This document shows, one piece after another, positions 54,122-57,062 of a stretch of DNA of 57,062 nt (position 1 is its first letter; each line of letters begins with the position of its first letter). The stretch spans positions 1 to 57,062 of the forward strand of contig NZ_WMEU01000013.1 in NCBI RefSeq assembly GCF_009856295.1, in the 5' to 3' direction. A model generated the notes under the pieces. That model was given only the letters and a program-made list of their open reading frames with translations, was not told the origin of the DNA and ran no database searches. This DNA is from Pontibacillus yanchengensis (GTDB lineage Bacteria; Bacillota; Bacilli; Bacillales; BH030062). Both the position numbers and the translations under genes were made by a program.

Positions 54122-54703
54122 TTACGTTACATTTACTCGCTTTTGTTCAAACCAAGGCTTCAGCTTCACAAACAGTGGTACAAATAAAATACCGACGAGG
54201 ATTCCTTTGATCACATTAAACGGAATAATCCCCGCTGTGATGTAGCCTAGTTTAGTTCCTTCAAGTTCAAAACCCATCATCCATGAATATGCAGGTAGAA
54301 TTACAAAGTAATTTAATACAGACATTCCAACAGCCATTACGATTGTTCCTGTCACTAGACCAGATACGACACTTTTTACACTCTTATATCTGTGATAAAT
54401 CATAGATACAGGTAAAACTAACATCAGCCCTGCAAAGAAGTTTGCAGATGCTCCTATAGGGTCGCCACTTCCAAGTATAAAATGTAATAGATTCTTAATT
54501 CCCTCCACAATCACACCAGCGATTGGAGAGAATAATAGTGCAGCAAATAATGCTGGCACATCACTTAAATCTACCTTAAGAAATCCAGGTAAAAGTGGTA
54601 AAGGAAAATCTAGTAGCATTAGTAACAGTGAAATTGTGCTCATTAACGATAACGTAATGAGCTTCAAAAGCTTTGATGAGCGCCCTTTGCTTGGTTGCAT
54701 CAT
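54122..54703 (-). CDS. ribU: riboflavin ECF transporter S component RibU
   Basis: Protein of 193 residues with about six helices. The family motif FLKVDLSDVPALFAALLFSP near 41, GIKNLLHFILGSGDP, and ITAGIIPFNVIKGILVGILF. It binds riboflavin outside and works with shared EcfA/A'/T units encoded elsewhere. AGGAGG precedes ATG ATG. The upstream FMN riboswitch confirms the substrate. Confidence 0.94.
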   Translation of the reverse strand: MMQPSKGRSSKLLKLITLSLMSTISLLLMLLDFPLPLLPGFLKVDLSDVPALFAALLFSPIAGVIVEGIKNLLHFILGSGDPIGASANFFAGLMLVLPVSMIYHRYKSVKSVVSGLVTGTIVMAVGMSVLNYFVILPAYSWMMGFELEGTKLGYITAGIIPFNVIKGILVGILFVPLFVKLKPWFEQKRVNVT

Positions 54704-54784
54704 CGATCTCCTCCTTCATCTCTTTCTACCGATTCACATCCCAGATGAAGGTGAGCGAACAGTACCTATTTGATTAAAGTCCAT

Positions 54785-55030
54785 CAAAAAAACCCTCAAG
54801 CCATGTTTCATTGACTTCAGGGTTCGTTAAAAAAGACCATAGGCAAATAAAGGTATAAAAATACCTACTTTTCGCTCTACATCTTCTCCCATCCAGACTG
54901 TAACTGTCGGTCCCGGATTCTCACCAGGTCCACCGCTCGGCCAAAAAAGGCCTCCCGGGTCACGGACTTAGAACACCAAGTGGGTTCCTCACCGTCGGTC
55001 GGGAATTTCACCCTGCCCCGAAGATGGAAT
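54785..55030 (-). promoter_or_regulatory. ribU leader: FMN riboswitch (RFN element) of ribU
   Basis: On the minus strand the aptamer (about 54877-55030) has ATCTTCGGGGCAGGGTGAAA, TTCCCGACCGACGGT, GCGGTGGACCTGGTGAGAAT and GGGACCGACAGT, then AGTCTGGATGGGAGAAGAT. The terminator AACCCTGAAGTCA / TGGCTTGAGGGTT then TTTTTT lies at 54785-54826. FMN should shut off ribU. Confidence 0.96.
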
Positions 55031-55117
55031 CGTTATTTAGTTGAATACTATTCTCATTATAATCAAAAAGAATCAATTTGAACAGCAAAATGTTTTAATT
55101 GCCATAAATAGTGTGTA

Positions 55118-56176
55118 TTAGTCTTCCAATGGATTTAAACTTTCCTTTCCTGTCATGCCACTGATCATTTGCACTAGTAAGTCAATTTCTTCCTCCATAT
55201 CTTGAACACTAGCTGTTTCCACAGGAGAGTGCATGTAACGTAAAGGTAGAGATACTAAACTAACAGGAACACCACGTCCAGTTAAGCGCATTTTGTCTGC
55301 GTCTGTCCCTGTCATCCGTGGCGTTAATTCATATTGTACGTTCATATCTAGAGAACGTGCAGCGTTTTCCAATAATCGATTGATTTTCAGATTGATTGGA
55401 GCTCCTTTTGCCAACACAGGTCCATGGTCTAAGCGGACATCCCCATATTTATTTTTATTCACATGTGGATAATCCGTAGCGAAGGTAACATCTACTGCAA
55501 TTGCCATTGAAGGTTCTAAGCCAGCTGCTGCAAAATAAGCTCCACCCATGTTCGTTTCCTCATTCACAGTACTAGCCGCATAGACACCTATATTAATATT
55601 TTTTTCAGATAGGCGACGTAATACTTCCGCCACGATAAATGCTCCTGTTCGATTGTCTAATCCCCTACCAGAAATATAGCGATCCATTAATAGTTCTGGC
55701 TCTCGTTTATAGACAGCTAAATCCCCAATTTGCACAAATTTTTCTATTTCTTCTTTTGACTTCGCTCCACAATCAATAAATAAATCATCTAACCCAAAGT
55801 CACCTTTTAGACCACCATGGTGTTGAGCATTGACTCCAACTACACCAGTAATCGAGCGACCTTGTCCAAGCACAGTAACTTTCATACCTACTGCAGCTTT
55901 AGGGTTAATGCCCCCCATTTTATCAAAGTGAAGAAAACCATGGTCATCAATGCGATTAATGACTAGAGCAATTTCATCACAATGTCCAGCCAATAAAATT
56001 TTAAAGTCGGCATCTGGATTAAGTACACCAATAACATTACCAGCATTATCAGTACGAATCTCATCAGCAAACGGTTTAATGTATTCCATCCATTTCTTCT
56101 GGATGCCCATCTCCATACTTGATGGAGATGCTGTTGTTAATAATTCAAATAAAAAATCTTTTTGTGTATTTTCCAT
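55118..56176 (-). CDS. M42-family metallo-aminopeptidase
   Basis: Protein of 352 residues of the M42 glutamyl-aminopeptidase/endoglucanase family. Metal ligands and motifs: LLAGHCDEIALVINRID, GRGLDNRTGAFI, ASTVNEETNMGGAYFA, and AVDVTFATDYPHV; C-terminal RYMHSPVETASVQDMEEEID. It forms TET-type dodecamers in relatives and trims peptides in the cytosol. GGAGG precedes the ATG. B. subtilis has several paralogues (YtoP, YsdC, YhfE), so no symbol is given. Confidence 0.9.
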   Translation of the reverse strand: MENTQKDFLFELLTTASPSSMEMGIQKKWMEYIKPFADEIRTDNAGNVIGVLNPDADFKILLAGHCDEIALVINRIDDHGFLHFDKMGGINPKAAVGMKVTVLGQGRSITGVVGVNAQHHGGLKGDFGLDDLFIDCGAKSKEEIEKFVQIGDLAVYKREPELLMDRYISGRGLDNRTGAFIVAEVLRRLSEKNINIGVYAASTVNEETNMGGAYFAAAGLEPSMAIAVDVTFATDYPHVNKNKYGDVRLDHGPVLAKGAPINLKINRLLENAARSLDMNVQYELTPRMTGTDADKMRLTGRGVPVSLVSLPLRYMHSPVETASVQDMEEEIDLLVQMISGMTGKESLNPLED

Positions 56177-56360
56177 TAGTCAAGTTCCTCCTTAGTATGT
56201 ATCTCTATATAATCTTACCAATTTCAATTATGAATCACCAAGAATCATGGTTTATATGTAGATTTTTGTTAAAGTTTGGAAACTTAATCAAAAGGGGAAA
56301 ATAAAATTAGAATGAATGTGACTATATATATAATGTTGCTCAATTAAAAGGAGCGTTATT

Positions 56361-56420
56361 ATGCAGCATCTATATAACGCACCAACATTGAATCGAACGT
56401 ACATCTTATCTAGACAATAA
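56361..56420 (+). CDS. 19-residue ORF with strong ribosome site
   Basis: MQHLYNAPTLNRTYILSRQ then TAA. AAAAGGAGCG lies 5 nt before the ATG. A TATAAT (56329-56334) lies 26 bp upstream, without a clear -35. A stem-loop with a T-run follows almost at once. It is too short to judge by composition; it could be a small protein, a leader peptide or chance. Confidence 0.35.
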   Translation: MQHLYNAPTLNRTYILSRQ

Positions 56421-56455
56421 AAAACATGTAACCCACAGTTCCTAGGTTACATGCA
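56420..56455. terminator. terminator at the end of the SH3-like gene
   Basis: CATGTAACC (56425-56433) pairs with GGTTACATG (56445-56453). Read on the minus strand a run TTTTTTATTG follows; on the plus strand CACGTTTTATT follows. Confidence 0.75.
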
Positions 56456-56459
56456 CGTT

Positions 56460-56819
56460 TTATTCTCTGCTTGGTTCGATATGATCCTTCGGCAGCCAGC
56501 CTTCTTCGCTTGATGATATCAATCGTCCTCTTATCCACCCATTTAATTCTTCTATTAACTGAAATTTATCTCCGACTTTCACATTTAATTCTTTCGCGAC
56601 ATAATCTCTCATTAACACGCCTTGGTTTTCTTTATATTTATATATAATTTGCTCTGGTACCCATCCCTCGAGGTTTGTCTCTTCAATATAGCAATAAATC
56701 CAACGTTCCCACCCTTCAGGTCCACTCAAGCGATCACTAAACGAAACACGATCCCCTATTTTTAGCTGTATAGGTTCTTGTTGGCTGCTTTGATGCTCTT
56801 TTATAACCTCAAAAATCAT
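56460..56819 (-). CDS. double SH3-like domain protein
   Basis: Protein of 119 residues. Two SH3-like halves share the pattern I/VGD-x-F/S ... GW ... EGW-x-P: LKIGDRVSFSDR...LEGWVPEQII and VKVGDKFQLIEELNGWIRGR...EEGWLPKDHI. There is no signal peptide, so it acts in the cytosol, unlike bacterial wall-binding SH3b proteins. AAGGGG precedes the ATG. Function unknown. Confidence 0.7.
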   Translation of the reverse strand: MIFEVIKEHQSSQQEPIQLKIGDRVSFSDRLSGPEGWERWIYCYIEETNLEGWVPEQIIYKYKENQGVLMRDYVAKELNVKVGDKFQLIEELNGWIRGRLISSSEEGWLPKDHIEPSRE

Positions 56820-57062
56820 GATTGATACCCCTTTTCCATTACAAGCTAATTCATTTATCCCATTTGTAACGGCAAACCTATTCTACCTAATTCTAACGGG
56901 TAATTGTAGCATTAAGATTAAAAACAAACATATCTTTAGAAAACTATAACAATACACACATAAATGTAACAAATTAACAAAAGCAAATACATTCATTTGT
57001 TTATCTTTGTTTGCTAATAAATCATTACAGCATCTATTAAAGACTAATATAATATAAAAAAA
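56820..57062. other. A+T-rich upstream region
   Basis: About 240 bp to the window edge. Very A+T-rich; the promoter of the SH3-like gene must lie here, but no gene, repeat or clear promoter stands out. Confidence 0.4.

Overview
The window is chromosomal DNA from a low-GC Gram-positive bacterium of the family Bacillaceae. Gene order follows the Bacillus subtilis leuS-ytzC-ytqA-ytqB-ytpB-ytpA-ytoA-asnB-metK-pckA-ytmA-ytlACD-ytkD stretch and then the menF-D-H-B-E-C operon. Divergent menA beside menF, a tad locus and many dispersed intergenic repeats suggest a marine or halotolerant genus (for example a Pontibacillus or Halobacillus relative), but the genus cannot be fixed from this sequence.

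Layout. 1-400: 5' end of a 16S rRNA gene on the minus strand with two tandem promoters. 401-12457: a 14-gene minus-strand tad (Flp-type pilus) locus with its own promoter. It encodes a CpaB-like SAF protein, TadZ/CpaE, TadA, TadB, TadC, an Flp pilin, a von Willebrand A lipoprotein, a 591-residue secreted protein with repeats and a hydrophobic glycine-rich C-terminus, four uncharacterised membrane proteins and two TadE/TadG-type pseudopilins. 12800-18000: two rhodanese-like proteins, leuS with a T-box leader, ytzC, and a large inverted-repeat element. 18160-32515: tRNA-modification pair ytqA/ytqB, terpenoid/lipid pair ytpB/ytpA, ytoA, a C39-like peptidase, asnB, metK with an S-box (SAM) riboswitch, pckA, ytmA and the ytlACD ABC transporter. 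32516-42275: nudix ytkD, small unknown genes, a Fur-type siderophore uptake locus (binding protein, two permeases, ATPase, FhuF-like reductase), and an anthranilate phosphoribosyltransferase-like gene. 42276-50988: the complete menaquinone set menF-D-H-B / E-C with divergent menA. 51462-57062: hotdog thioesterase (probable DHNA-CoA hydrolase), a shortened cysteine-less DksA/YteA-like protein, an acetyltransferase, riboflavin transporter ribU with an FMN riboswitch, an M42 aminopeptidase, a 19-codon ORF and an SH3-type protein.

Functional links. The men genes plus the thioesterase give nearly the whole route from chorismate to demethylmenaquinone. The Fec/Fhu locus has three Fur-like operators in its divergent promoter region. 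Three classical riboregulators are present: T-box (leuS), S-box (metK) and FMN (ribU).

The most unusual content is (i) the tad locus, which carries a secreted protein with an effector-like C-terminus followed by a block of membrane proteins, and (ii) two families of structured intergenic repeats. Two large copies (17.2-18.0 kb and 34.0-34.6 kb) keep long stems while changing their sequence, and they share a hairpin of identical geometry with a family of smaller repeats that lie just after gene stops.
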